Notes: a model not told the origin generated them from the sequence alone. Shown: positions 10,300 through 21,160, numbered from the stretch's first letter. The stretch is 64,000 bases of DNA from Saccharina japonica (GCA_008828725.1 MEHQ01003486.1:62001-126000); one strand, 5' to 3'. Numbers and translations: made by a program.

Positions 10300-12390
10300 T
10301 AATATAAACCCTCAACCCCCGTTCGAAATCCAATCCGCCTCCCCAAACTCGGCATTCCTGCTGTGGTGGAATTGGGGTTTAGAAGGATCAATTCCACGTT
10401 GATCCGCGTTACGTAATATTTTAGTCCACGTTTCAACCACATTGGCATCGATGGCACGGTATGGTTCTTTCAGCAGGCGAGATCACTGGTTCGGTTCTCG
10501 CCATCATTCCCAAAAAAAACGAATTTTTCCATGTTCAAGAATCTGCAAAATCTCCCTCTAAAACTAAGACAAGAGCGATGAGAGCAATGGGTTGCGTATT
10601 GCGTATACTGACTTCAATACCGAGAAATCGGGGGGGGAATTTGGAGACAGAATCTCATTGTTGTTCCTGACATAGTTTACGAGACATATGTTAGGTTTAG
10701 TGTGGGAGAGTATGGTGGAATTGGGGTGTAGAAGGCTAATTTCGGAGGGGGTGAATTGGTCACTGATTTTTTTTTTTTTTTTCTGTTTATCAAGTAAAAA
10801 AAGGGCAATGGGCACAAAAAGGGCACGTGCCCATTTGCCCTTTTTTTTACTTTTTGCGTCTAATATGATACTTACAATTTCTCCATCGATTGTTTTTTTG
10901 TAATCGCTAAAAGTGAGAAAAATTGCAAAATTCCTATTTCACAGCAGCAGATATCTGATGGTCTATCGGCCGTCGTACATGTACGTATGATACCAATACC
11001 GAACAAAATAGCCCTCAACTGCCACACTTCCTGACACTCGGTCTGCCCTCACTCGTGGCCCAGTTTTTGTGTGTACGCCTGTGGATGTTCGGTGCGTGTG
11101 TGTGCTTGCGATATGCAGCTGGCGCGCAGCAAGACTGACTGACTGCGTGCCGTATACGTACACATACATATGATACGGCATACATATGATACGGCCTGAT
11201 ACCAGGTTATTAAGAAACAGGATTTCTAGACTAACTCCTAAATTTCCTATTTCCTCAGCCTGCCTTTCTTATTTCTCGTTTTCTTAAAATAAAAATATAT
11301 TTCTGCGGGCCCCTGCTGGTACAGCTGTATTATACCAGGTTCTACTGTCTATAGTTGCAAATATGTTGAGTCGTCCGCGTTACTGCTGTATGGTTCAGTA
11401 CAAAAAGGCTCCGGAACGTCTTTCTTATTTCCCTTAATGTCTCAGCCTGCCTTTCTTATTGCGCGGTTTTTTTAAATACTAGTAATATGTGTCCTGTATC
11501 CATACAGTACCGGCCCGCTCATAAGAAACCAGAAATCGGGCTTAGGCTGACTTTCTTATTTGAGAAAGGGGTGTGTCCCCCACTAACTTCAGTATAATAG
11601 CTGTCGACTTTCTTATTTCCTCCATACTGTTTAGGCTGAGTTTTTTGTGGGGCACGTTGTATGAGAGGGCCGGTAGTGTACTGCTGTATTCTACGAGGTA
11701 TTACGCTCGGCCCTCGTAGTCGGCCTCCGTAGTTGCAAGTACTTAGAGTAGTCGGCGTTGCTGTATGTGCGCCTCACGGCCAGCTGCAACTCCGCACAGC
11801 AGTCGTACTGATGGTGCAACACTCTACAAGTAAGAAGCAACCTACAATTAAGGAGGCGAAATATAAGAAAACGAGTACAGTGCAATTAGTTAGTTATACT
11901 GAAGTTTGTGTACATAGGACGCACCCAATTCTCAAGAAATAACTTAAGTCTCGACTGGGGCCAGCTTTCCTGTAGGTGTTCCGTACTACCTTTTTTGGTA
12001 TCGCTAGTAGTGCTGATGTTGTAGCAGTAAGCAGGACACACCCCGCCATGGAGAGGCTTTATAGCCAAAGGTTAAAAACGGTCTCTTTCAATATGCTGCC
12101 TTGGCGTCGGCATGCCCCATCAGAATCCATAAAACAAAAAACAACACCCGAATCCAAGGGCGCACAAAAAAAAACGTTTTCGACACCACACACCCAAAAC
12201 TTTATTTTGGACCTCTCAAGGGGGGAGGGGGGGTACGACGGACCCATCCCCCCCCTCATAACGCCACACAATCTCCTATATAAAACATCCCTATACTAAA
12301 TCCTATATAATACCAAGGGGGGCACAGCCTAGGGGGGTACTACAGTCCACGCAGCCCCCTAAGAGCGGACAGGCGCCGACCGTAGAAGAG
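10300..12390. other. AT-rich intergenic debris
   Basis: No gene is supported. A short phrase (GGTGGAATTGGGGT) occurs at 10363 and 10713. 10400-10448 shares about 45 bp (CCGCGTTACGTAA...CCACGTTTC) with 20883-20930. From 11220 to 11650 a module, TTTCTTATTT near CAGCCTGCC or AGGCTGA, is reiterated, and one copy is followed by GTCCCCCACTAACTTCA, resembling the R2 3' half near 5770. 12180-12300 is rich in C and A and resembles 13540-13650 in reverse. Confidence 0.35.
10791..10853. repeat. Inverted repeat (hairpin)
   Basis: AAAAAAGGGCAATGGGCAC is followed 11 bases later by GTGCCCATTTGCCCTTTTTT, giving arms of about 19 bp with one mismatch. ATGGGCAC also occurs near 20745-20760, beyond the transposase gene. 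Confidence 0.6.
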
Positions 12391-12418
12391 ACAGAGAGAG
12401 AGGGAGAGAGTGATCACG

Positions 12419-13217
12419 ATGAGCACTGTCTCCGTGGTGGAGGGAGCCCTATCCAAGGCCCCCTTCGCAAAGAAGTCTCGTTGCTTGAGGCCTATCAGCG
12501 GCGTCAAAGCTCACGTCATCGACCCCACGCACTAACGTACCCCTGAAGTGCAAGTTTTGCAACCCTGCAGAGTGGGTGTGGAAATACTGCATGTCCCATC
12601 ACGTAGAAGGGCAGCATTCCACTTCGTTGGCTCTGAACAAAGCAGACCCCAACACTGCGAGATTCGAAAGCAGCTTTGACGTAAGCAAGACAGAGAAGGA
12701 GGCGGTGGCGAAAAGGATGCCAAAGGGCAAGGCTGCCAGAGCCCCCGTAGCACGCCGAACGGTCTCCCAGCAGAAGAGTAAGGGTTCCATAGTCCCCGCA
12801 GCACGCCGTAAGGTCTCACAGCACGACGGGGGGTCAGATGAGTCAGACGACTCAGAGGAGGAGGAAGAGGAAGAGGAAGAGGAGGAGGAGTCAGAACAGG
12901 AGTCAGAAGAGGAGAGGGACGGGGGGGGGCGGGAGGAGGAAGAGCAGTCGGAAGAGAAGAGGGACGGGGGGGGAGGGGAGGAGTAAGAGGAAGACGACAA
13001 GGACGACCGCAAGGATGAGAACGAAGACGAACAGCCGGGGGGACGAAGGGAAGGGGGTGAAGGAGGGGAAGGGGGGAGCAAGAGGGGACGGGCGGGGAGT
13101 AGCAGCAACGGTAGCGAGACACCGGACGAGAACGTGGGAGAACCCGTGCGCAAGAGTAGGCGGGGCAGAACGATCACGCAAAGCGTTCGCCAGNAAGATC
13201 TTGGCATTCTTCGATGA
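12419..13217 (+). pseudogene. BED-type zinc-finger ORF with acidic tail, broken
   Basis: An ATG at 12419 opens 38 codons. The next frame (about 12536-12983) carries CKFCNPAEWVWKYC...HHVEGQH, a Cys-x2-Cys / His-x5-His arrangement typical of BED fingers found in transposases. A Lys/Arg stretch follows, then two ARRxVSQ repeats and a long run of Glu and Ser. A TAA at 12984-12986 interrupts, but the same frame stays open and acidic to TGA at 13215-13217. One frameshift and one stop therefore break what was probably a single protein. An unresolved base at 13194 leaves some doubt about sequence quality. The job is presumably DNA binding by a transposon protein; no catalytic domain is visible. Confidence 0.5.
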
Positions 13218-13219
13218 TT

Positions 13220-13870
13220 ACATTTGTGCGATCATTACGTTCCTCGTCGTGAAGTGTTTTCCAGGCCATTTGACTCAATCAAGCACGATGGCTTGTTTTC
13301 GTGACTGAAATATTAAGATCTTTGTTGTTGTTGTCTAGGCACACCTTGGTGGGGGNATTGTATCCAAGCAATGTTCTATCTCTTAATCATACCTTGAGAA
13401 AACAAAATTTAAAACACCTTTTGCCCTTCCAAAATATTGATTCTCTCCTCCTTCCGAAGTGCGAATCAAAACAGATGATGCTCTTGAGTGGGTTGGTTGA
13501 GAGGGGAGGAAAGCAAGTAGAGAATTCGACCTCAAATCACGGAAAAACACAAAAAATCATTTTCGTACCCTCCGGAGGGGGGAGGGGGGGGGTAGTGTGG
13601 TGTGCGGGATAACTTTTTTTGTGCGCCCCAACAAAAAAGTAAAACTTCACCACAACAAACACACGCACGGACAAAAACCAAAACGTTCCACCAATAAAAA
13701 TACACGCAACCACGAATTTGGTGCATGCCGCGCCCGGCGCCCCTTCCTCTACACCACAAACCAAAATACGCCAGAGAAAAAAACATACAACAGCTCATTG
13801 GATACATACGTACTGAATACTGACATGCATATATGTACATCTGCAACTATAACAAACTGTCATCGCCTTC
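13220..13870. other. No gene seen
   Basis: This stretch contains an unresolved base at 13356 and a purine/pyrimidine-rich segment (13540-13650) that resembles 12180-12300 in reverse. Frames on both strands are short or low complexity. Confidence 0.3.
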
Positions 13871-13875
13871 AAGGT

Positions 13876-14754
13876 TTAGATGGGCCTCAATCCCTCTAAA
13901 CTGTTTTCTTCTCTACTAGCTGCAATACTACCCACTCCATGGGGTCGGGCAGACTGGACTGGATCCACCTCGGCTACCGCCATCGCCACCGCCCCCGCCC
14001 CCGCCCCCGCACCAGCCCCTACTCGCAACGCCGCGTCCACCTCCGTCCCAGTCTCAGCTCCGGCTTCCACCCCCGCCCCCGCCGCCTCACCCATACCCTG
14101 ATCGACCGGAGGGGAGTATGACTCCATGGCGTGAACTCGGAAATAGTCCCGCAGGCTCTGGTGCTTGGCGTCCCTGTTACCATTGGCTGACAGGTGCAGA
14201 GACCGCAGGTACGCGGTGGCCAACGTGTCTGTGAGTGCACTGATCCGTCCACTCTCCAGAGGAGTGCCGCTCGCCACAGCGTTTTTCGCAGCGAGTACAT
14301 CCTGGCGGTTGCGCTTTCTCTTAGGCTGAACGGGCGGCGCACTCGCAGTGGGAAGCTCGCTTGCAGAGGGCTTACTCGCAGTGGAGTGACCCTTGTTGAA
14401 GGCTGCGGCCATCGTTTCCACGTTTTTGGAGGCGTTCTGCGCGGCCGCTTCGATCGAACGTTTCCTCACCTGGTCCGTTGAAGTAGGCGCACGGATCGTC
14501 GGCGAGGGCACACCCGAGAACTGTTCAATATTGAACGCGGTGTTGTAGCGCTGTACAGTCGACGCGGGCACGTCCCTTTCGTGACTCCTCTGCGCTTTCG
14601 CAATCGACTCGCTGAGCAAAGCGACCTCTGCGATGCTTCGAGGAGTGAGGGGCCGCCGGGTTTCGATGGTCGGGTGTCTCGCATGCTTCACCCGTGCCCC
14701 GCCCAAGTTCACCGTAGGAGGGACTTCGCCGCCGACGACCCCCCCCAACCGCAC
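13876..14754 (-). CDS. Transposase-like gene, 3' exon or separate ORF
   Basis: An open frame of 293 codons without an ATG near its 5' end, consistent with an internal or last exon. It reads PTIETRRPLTPRSIAEVALL, VQRYNTAFNIEQFSGVPSPT, a KRKRNRQ basic patch and YLRSLHLSANGNRDAKHQSL, and ends in Ala/Gly repeats and a stop at 13876. It is not recognised. It could be the C-terminal tail of the transposase or a second protein of the same element. Confidence 0.45.
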   Translation of the reverse strand: MRLGGVVGGEVPPTVNLGGARVKHARHPTIETRRPLTPRSIAEVALLSESIAKAQRSHERDVPASTVQRYNTAFNIEQFSGVPSPTIRAPTSTDQVRKRSIEAAAQNASKNVETMAAAFNKGHSTASKPSASELPTASAPPVQPKRKRNRQDVLAAKNAVASGTPLESGRISALTDTLATAYLRSLHLSANGNRDAKHQSLRDYFRVHAMESYSPPVDQGMGEAAGAGVEAGAETGTEVDAALRVGAGAGAGAGAVAMAVAEVDPVQSARPHGVGSIAASREENSLEGLRPI

Positions 14755-17700
14755 TGTTGCCTGTCCTGCTCGTCTCAGTCACCGGTAAGCAGTCTTGCTG
14801 AAGGGGGGGGGCGGGAGGTCACTTGGTTGATCCACCCTCGCAACCCCAGCAGCGCCTCCGACCCTCGCCAAGGGTCCAGGGGGATCACGACCGATCCCAG
14901 ACTCGCCCCGTGAACTCTCGACCGTACTCCGTTGCGCCTCCCTCTTGGCCGATGAAATCCTTACTGCTGCGTTCCGACATGCGTCCATCTTGTCCTGCCT
15001 CATGCGTTTAGCATAGTCGAACCCCCTCGGCTCGAAGCCACCCTTCGACACCTGTATTACGTATAAGTATTGTCCAAAATAGCGTAACCGAAAACACAGA
15101 AGAAAACAACCTCAAGCACAGAAGAGAGACGAATAACACATGCTAGTATCAAGTGTTTTTTTAAACAAACGGTAGTTGGGTGTAACAGTGGTGGGTGCAA
15201 TAGTGGAGGTGAGTGGTTGCCAATGGATGACAATGCTATTACGGGTGTGTCACCATGCCTGGATATAGGGGATCCACGTTTTTGGATTCCATCATGGGTT
15301 TTGATTGCTACAGCAGCCCTTCCTACTATTACGGGGGAACATATTAATCAGAACCAAGGTGGTGTGTATGGTGCGTAAACACACGGGGGTACAGTGTTTT
15401 CGGGTAAATGGGGGGTTCTGAATACTCTAGCCCCCCCGAAAAAGCATAATTTCACATTTCAAAACTGAGCTTGCGCGAGAGGTGCGTATGATCAGCAAAC
15501 AGAAGAAACAAACCTGGACGCTGGGCAGAGAACCAACTTTTAAGGGAGAGACATGATGAAAAATACAACCGGAGCAACTTACCACGAACAAATATGAAGA
15601 TATATCGTACAAGAACACGACTGGTGTGCGTCGACGGTATACGGGGTTCGTGTCTCTTGGCAGTCAGTGCCAAATACCTTCAACACATACATACCTGGTA
15701 AAATAGGCAATCGACAAGAACAAAACAAAAACACCCTTGCCGCCATATCAGCTACCCTTACCGTGCACCTGTTTTAGGACTATTGCACAGCAACGCAACG
15801 GCGGCCAACTCTCGGGTCTCACCTGGGGGCGGGGACCCGCTTTGGGAAAAGGTACCCTTATGAGGCACAGCTTCGCTGCGTCGTTGGCGTCCCGCCTCCT
15901 CCAAACCCACAGAGTCGACTGCTTACTCGTGGCCCCATGTTTGCGGTCCATCTCGAAGTTGTGGTGGTGAATTCGACAGAGTAGCTTCCTCTGGCATTCT
16001 TTGGCGCCGATGCGAGACGTGCCAGCAACTGTGCGGTTAATGCTGCTGTGGAACGCTTCGTTCTTGCCCGTGCCTCCTTTCTTCGAGTACGACATGAGGT
16101 TTGTCTTCGGCCCCCTGCCAAGCTCCATGTACCTAGGCCAAAGCACGTGGTAGAAAGCGTACATAATTGACAAGCGACAAGGGCGGACATTGTACGGAGA
16201 ACGGGTTAGTTCACAAAAGAGAAGGGCGGAAATGTACGAGGAATTCGTAAATAAATAACGCAGGCATTAAATCATACAGCACTATTATTGTGATATGCAC
16301 CCTGCCCACCACACACTTACATGTCCTCGACCGGCAGCGGGTCAGACCCACATCCTTTCTCGAGACAGCTGACGAGACTGGCCACCACCGCAGCCGTGGC
16401 CGCGGGCCCTAACTTACCCTTTCGTTTCGGCGGGGTCAGCAGCGGGAGCTCACCCTTTTCCACATCTTTGGCGTCGAGCTCTGCGTGGACCTCCACCACC
16501 CTCTTCACAGCATCTATCATTTCGTGCCTCGGACGAGATTTCGTCCGTACGTACGCCGACATGCCCTTGGATTTGGCCTTTATTTCAGCTGTTGCCTTGT
16601 CCATTCCGCAACGTTGGAAATACTGCGCCACGGCCTCAAAATCTTCTTCGTGCCTGAAGCGGACAGCTTGCCCAATCTCCTTCGTAAAAATAACCCGTCG
16701 TGGGTGGTCGTTCGAAGTGGTCGAAGCCGTGACGTTCTTTGACAAAGTTGGTGGTAAATTGATGGCGCGCAAAAAGCGTGCGAAGAGCGAACGCTGTTAC
16801 AATGGCAATTGGTGAGCTGCATACACGCTTTTGGAAATGGACAGTTCAACGCGTGCACCCTATAAAGCTGTGATCGCATCTACCAATAACTGGGGTACAC
16901 GTCTTGTATGTTCTTAACACTCAATTCCGCCAACCAGACGGGGCAATGCGGACACGCCCACTGTACCTGTATCATGTGGAACGCATCCGCGAAGGGCGCA
17001 CTCATCACATACGGAAAAAATTCGGGCAAAAAGTGTTTTGTCGGTTCGCCAAGCTGTTGGCAACATCGGTCGTCGTACACGTACTTCAGATCGGCCAGAG
17101 CACCGCTCCTCTCCCGTCTGTTCCTGTACCTATGGGTGGTAATTCGAACAGCAGCAAACGACAACGGGCACAGGGCTACGTAAGACCATACTTGCAATAG
17201 ATAGGCCTACTAAAATACCCAGTTGCTTCAACCTCGGACTAGTCCATGAAGCAGAGTGTAGATATATGTACTCCACGCCCGAAGGAAGCAAGGATCGGTG
17301 AAGTGGTTAACAGCCAACTGCAATTCAATGGTGAAAGGGGGCGCACCTCGTCAAGAGGGGGGTACTCTCAACCAGGCTCTCTGATCGCAAAGCTCCGAAG
17401 GTGTGAACCTTGGCGTCCTCTCCCATCGTAAACAACAAGCACCCGGCCTCGTCCATAGTCCTTTCAGCAATACGGAAGGTCCCGTCAATGTTAAGGAAAC
17501 TTCCAGAGACCGACGACTCCAACTCCGCCTGCATGTTTTCCTTGTCCTGTATAACGAATACGAAAGACAAAATCAAGTGCCCATGCCGTTTAAATATTGC
17601 GTCGCCGAATAGCTACTACGGAGATAAATTAAATGACCAACTGCGAACATTAACGAAAATGGCAAACAGGGTTCGAACAGCGACAAGGAAAATAAAAAAC

Positions 17701-20596
17701 ATCCGGCATGTGTAATGCCAGTCCGCTTTTACAACGAGTCTGGTCAACGGACTCCCTACTACAGCAAGCATCACCTCTTCGTGCCCGGTCTTGGAGAATG
17801 TGTTTAACACGGTGACGGAAGGTGTAGAGATCGGGGTGCCACGGATGAACTTCCACCCAGGCCACATCGTAAAGTTGCCGTCAAGTCGGGTCTTGTGTTC
17901 GGCAGTCTGTTGGTCTTGTACGAACCGAACATACCTCATCATGTCTCTGATCTCTTGCCCCTGGCTTCCTGGAGCCATAATCCTGTGAAAATGCTGACGG
18001 CCGTTGCAACAGCATAGCGTATTTCTTTCTTAAAAAACAAGTTGTACGAAAGGACAATACAGGGGGGCCGTCAAAGGGGAATACATACAAGCAAATTATC
18101 TGATTCACCTCCTCAGGGCCAAACCTCAGTCGCAGCATAAGACTCTCAGCCCACTGTCAGCCTAACGAAAATACGGTCGAGGGGAGAACTAGCAAGCCGT
18201 GCGAACAACAAATATGGCGCAAATGCGTCGCGTTACACTAGCACCTGCGTGTCACCCTCTGTAGCCCTAACTCGATCCATGAGCCCTTCCGGTGCAGCGT
18301 TCTGCTTGGAAAAGCGAAAGGAGAGTTTGCCACGATCGCTTCGGAGAGCAACTTCATGTACCTGTGCAATTGTATGGGAATATCGTGTAACGTGTTCTGC
18401 AGCTGTTGCCACATTCTGCAAAAATCAAGGCATGGTCAACACGCTCATGACACGCGATCTGGCCAAGTTCTCCCCTGTCAATAGCGCGTGGCGAAGCTTT
18501 ATCCTCGTACCCCACAATGCATTGCATTACCGCCGCTTGGGCCAGGTATCCTGCACAACTAACGTATCGTCAGAAGTATGATATGAGTGCTGTACCACTA
18601 GGCATTTACGATGCAACTCTGCGCGAAATTATGGTACCTATCATCCATTGTGCTGAACGACGCGCCGGCCTTGCAGTAAGACTTGTAGAACTCAGGATTC
18701 TCCCAGTCGATATCACCAGGTGCATTTGGATCTGCCTTTGCTGCCTTCTGGGCCCTCTCGATTACCAGCGGGCACTTGGGATCCGAGCAGGAATATTTCC
18801 CCGTAACTGGCATCACCACTCCATCTACGTCGTGCGCCACACGCACCTGCCAGCAGGGCCGCAAATGAGTCACATCGGGCGATACACAGCTTGGTCACCT
18901 TCCAAAATATGTGTACGAGCGTAATCATGACATCGGTGTGAAATCAAAGTTATGTGACAAGCAGCCAAACGTCACGAGGGGATGCCTTACACTACGCACT
19001 CACTCTTTGCCAGGACAGGGAAGGGAAGCCGTGACACGATGTCCCGGGAGTTTTCACAAACTCGTTTTACCGGCGACCTGGACATCATCTTCACACCGAT
19101 TTCGTTGCTGGTCTCCACCTGAGATGCATGGCACAAATCAGGGCTCGTTTTGTCAGACGCGCAGAGCTGACGCGTGGAATTTAGCCGTATTGCATTGGAG
19201 GCAAAGCTGAAGAGAGTTTTCGGCCACAACAAAAGCTACCCGGTTTTGCTTGACACGAAAACTACGACCTCGTTATATCTCAAGTACATATTCTACAGCA
19301 ACACTTTTGTCCCTGGGAGAATAGTCGACAAGAAACTCCCGATACTAAAACCAGCTAATGCAGGCCTATAAAGAGGCAGATCGACAACCGAAATATTTAC
19401 ATCAGGAGTGGTAGCACGTCTGGCCGTACACGTCTGGGCCGGCTCTGTAAAATCCGAGTACAATCGTACCACAGCAGTTACAGTGCCCAAAAATACCCAT
19501 GAAGTAAGCGGAGATCGCTCGGGGAAAATTACATGACGGCATCGGCTTATAAAACGCCTACGTATGTAGTCGATACCTAGTTTACAGCAGTAAAGGTGCA
19601 CTCACGCAGCATTGCAAACTCAGTGTAAGTATATATTCTACGCATATTAACTTGCCTGGGAGGGCTTTAGGTGGACCAGCTCCTCGAAGAACACCACCTC
19701 GTGCACGTCAAGGGCGACCACCACGTTCATCGTAGCAACCACGGACATCGCCGCCATCCTTAGCATGTGTCCCGTATCAGCTCCCTTTCTCTCCCGGTTC
19801 CTCATTGCGAGAGTACCTGCCTTGGGTTGCAACACTTCAATCGCGCGAGTCTCTACGCTTTCCAAGGGATGGCATATGGGTGCTAGAGAGAATTTCTTCC
19901 TAAGTGCTGAAGCTGAATCACTGGGCGACAACCGAGGCTCAGCGGAACCCTTCCCCTTGGCCCCCGATGCCTTCTTCTTTGGCGGTAATAAGCTGCCGTT
20001 TTCTGCTATAGTTGGCAGAAACGCTACTACCGCCCGACCTAGACGCGACAACGCCACTTGTAGCGACGCCCTGTTCCAACGCCATGGGTCGTCCTCCTCG
20101 GCCTCTTCCTCCTCAGGCTCTTCCTCCTCAGGCCCTTTCCCCCCAGGCTCTTCCTCCTCAGCCCCCCCCCCCAATCCTCCGCAATATTTTCCTCCTCAGG
20201 CGCTTCCTCCCCAGGCTCTTCCCTTACGTCGATGATATCGTCATCAGCGCCCGTGCAGTCAGTCCAAAAATAACAACCTCCACGCTCGGGAGGTGACGAT
20301 TGTGATCTTGGCGCGCGGCTAGAAAATGAAGCACCACCACTCGATCCTGCTTCTCTTCTCGGACTTGTACTGCCACCCACCGGACGCGGAAGCTGACCCC
20401 CGATCAGGCCGGGCAAGGTAGCATCAGCTTCAGACGATATACAGCTATGACAGAAATGGTCCCACCCAGCAGAATTTTCACTGTTGCGAACACTTTGCCG
20501 GAAACTGCCGTGATTAATCCACCGCGAGCACGGCCCGTGGCACTTGAACATCTTATTGGCCTTTGCCGTGAATACATGTGGTCCAGGTCCATCCAT
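13876..20596 (-). CDS. Multi-exon DDE transposase-like gene (whole locus)
   Basis: A series of coding-like segments on the minus strand lies in the same order from about 20596 down to 13876. They encode an N-terminal Cys cluster, an acidic linker, a second Cys motif, a block with LNIDGTFRIAERT, a block with YVYDDRCC and a block with GTGKNEAFHSSIN, then a basic and Ala-rich tail. The acidic residues in these three blocks are plausible D-D-E catalytic positions of an RNase H-fold transposase. The superfamily is unrecognised. Segments are separated by 60-700 bp with plausible splice sites such as TTATACAG at 17547-17554. One frameshift occurs in a homopolymer near 20165. Terminal repeats were not found, so the element boundaries are unknown. 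Alternatively it is a decayed element with frameshifts rather than introns. Confidence 0.5.
14779..15051 (-). CDS. Transposase-like gene, basic exon
   Basis: Reads SKGGFEPRGFDYAKRMRQDK, then CRNAAVRISSAKREAQRSTV, before low-complexity Gly/Pro sequence. Basic helices like this often bind DNA or RNA. A 0.7-kb gap of non-coding sequence (15060-15740) separates it from the Glu exon. Confidence 0.4.
   Translation of the reverse strand: MSKGGFEPRGFDYAKRMRQDKMDACRNAAVRISSAKREAQRSTVESSRGESGIGRDPPGPLARVGGAAGVARVDQPSDLPPPPFSKTAYR
15748..16173 (-). CDS. Transposase-like gene, exon with GTGKNEAFHS motif (catalytic Glu)
   Basis: Reads AFYHVLWPRYMELGRGPKTN, then KKGGTGKNEAFHSSINRTVA and TSRIGAKECQRKLLCRIHHH. 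A G-T-x-x-N-E-x-x-H-S pattern before a helix is common at the final catalytic Glu of eukaryotic DDE transposases. The end after WVWRRRDANDAAKLC becomes Pro-rich and may be intron. Confidence 0.5.
   Translation of the reverse strand: MSIMYAFYHVLWPRYMELGRGPKTNLMSYSKKGGTGKNEAFHSSINRTVAGTSRIGAKECQRKLLCRIHHHNFEMDRKHGATSKQSTLWVWRRRDANDAAKLCLIRVPFPKAGPRPQVRPESWPPLRCCAIVLKQVHGKGS
16317..16772 (-). CDS. Transposase-like gene, Lys/Glu-rich exon
   Basis: Reads HPRRVIFTKEIGQAVRFRHE, FEAVAQYFQRCGMDKATAEI and SKGMSAYVRTKSRPRHEMID, ending PLPVEDM before a stop. TTGTAACAG at about 16792-16800 is a plausible acceptor. A second frame overlaps its start, so a frameshift may lie near 16715. Confidence 0.4.
   Translation of the reverse strand: MRAINLPPTLSKNVTASTTSNDHPRRVIFTKEIGQAVRFRHEEDFEAVAQYFQRCGMDKATAEIKAKSKGMSAYVRTKSRPRHEMIDAVKRVVEVHAELDAKDVEKGELPLLTPPKRKGKLGPAATAAVVASLVSCLEKGCGSDPLPVEDM
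16884..17197 (-). CDS. Transposase-like gene, exon with DDRC motif (second Asp)
   Basis: Reads SGALADLKYVYDDRCCQQLG, then FFPYVMSAPFADAFHMIQVQ and WACPHCPVW. A DD followed by RC in the middle of the catalytic region is a plausible second catalytic Asp. The exon can end at TTATTG before GTAGATG, giving a good 5' splice site at 16884. Confidence 0.5.
17380..17546 (-). CDS. Transposase-like gene, exon with DGTFRI motif (first Asp)
   Basis: Begins after a strong acceptor (TTATACAG) with DKENMQAELESSVSGSFL and reads NIDGTFRIAERTMDEAGCLL, then FTMGEDAKVHTFGALRSE. A beta-strand ending in DGT at the first Asp is usual in RNase H-fold transposases such as MULE and KDZ types. The downstream border near 17380 is approximate. 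Confidence 0.5.
17616..17978 (-). CDS. Transposase-like gene, exon upstream of first Asp
   Basis: Reads APGSQGQEIRDMMRYVRFVQ, DGNFTMWPGWKFIRGTP and VLNTFSKTGHEEVMLAVVGS, a well-ordered globular segment. The tail after ADWHYTC becomes hydrophobic and Phe-rich, probably intron. The next exon begins after TTATACAG. Confidence 0.5.
   Translation of the reverse strand: MAPGSQGQEIRDMMRYVRFVQDQQTAEHKTRLDGNFTMWPGWKFIRGTPISTPSVTVLNTFSKTGHEEVMLAVVGSPLTRLVVKADWHYTCRMFFIFLVAVRTLFAIFVNVRSWSFNLSP
18233..18421 (-). CDS. Transposase-like gene, helical exon
   Basis: The segment reads QNVATAAEHVTRYSHTIAQV then VALRSDRGKLSFRFSKQN, an amphipathic helical pattern. A further short open piece, LRLRFGPEEVNQIICLYVFP, lies at about 18060-18138. 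Assignment to the gene rests on order, strand and codon character only. Confidence 0.35.
   Translation of the reverse strand: MQNVATAAEHVTRYSHTIAQVHEVALRSDRGKLSFRFSKQNAAPEGLMDRVRATEGDTQVLV
18598..18873 (-). CDS. Transposase-like gene, second Cys-motif exon
   Basis: Encodes a soluble segment with HLRPCWQVRVAHDVDGVV, YSCSDPKCPLV and WENPEFYKSYCKAG. The CSDPKC pair and surrounding cysteines suggest a metal-binding knuckle. It lies between the acidic exon and the catalytic exons and has a composition like theirs. Exact splice borders are not resolved. Confidence 0.45.
   Translation of the reverse strand: MTHLRPCWQVRVAHDVDGVVMPVTGKYSCSDPKCPLVIERAQKAAKADPNAPGDIDWENPEFYKSYCKAGASFSTMDDRYHNFAQSCIVNA
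19647..20596 (-). CDS. Transposase-like gene, N-terminal Cys-rich and acidic exon
   Basis: From an ATG at 20596 the frame reads MDGPGPHVFTAKANKMFK, then CHGPC and about 30 residues later FCHSC, a four-cysteine cluster that could bind zinc. A Ser/Gly/Pro/Glu-rich linker follows. At a run of C bases near 20161-20172 the frame shifts; the continuing frame reads an EEEE-rich stretch, WRWNRASLQVALSRLG and RNRERKGADTGHMLRMAAMS before a stop at 19647. The homopolymer shift could be a sequencing error. This is the most 5' segment I can see of the gene. Confidence 0.5.
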
Positions 20597-21160
20597 CAGG
20601 CTGGCCGCCCAAATCTGGCGGGCCGGCAGTACCCAAACCAGGCTGTGTGCCGGGGATCGACTGTCGAGCGCCTTTGATCACGCCGCACTGCTGCCTCGAG
20701 TGACCCCTTCCGACTTAGGCTTCGTTATTTGCAAACCCTACGAAATGGGCACCCGATGGGCACAAAATGTGTCCCCTGCCCTTCTACACAAACACTCAGT
20801 CATTCGTCTCCCAGAATCTTCAGTTCAGTTTTTGGGACAATAGTTGATACCGTGTGCAGTAACGCCATCAAGATATTTCACGTTTGTCCGCGTTACGTAA
20901 AATTTACTCCACGTTTCTACCACACTGCGTAAAGCCACATCTAGTTGTCCTACGGGGAAACCCTCTAGTTTAGACCAACTCCACAAAAATAATTGCAAAA
21001 CACGTGCGCTTTAGGCAGCAGCACAGGCAGTAGCAACCGGCAACAAGCTGCAGAAGCAACAACAACTGAGAGCAGCAACAGTACAGAGGGGCGAGCTGCA
21101 GCAACACGCCAGCACAGCAGCACGAGTACTAGGATATGGCCGATGTGGGGTCAGTAGTAC

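Noticed and set aside
12532..13207. Minus-strand Ser/Pro/Leu-rich frames opposite the BED ORF
   Set aside because: They mirror the GAG/GGGG-rich coding sequence of the plus strand and contain no domain.
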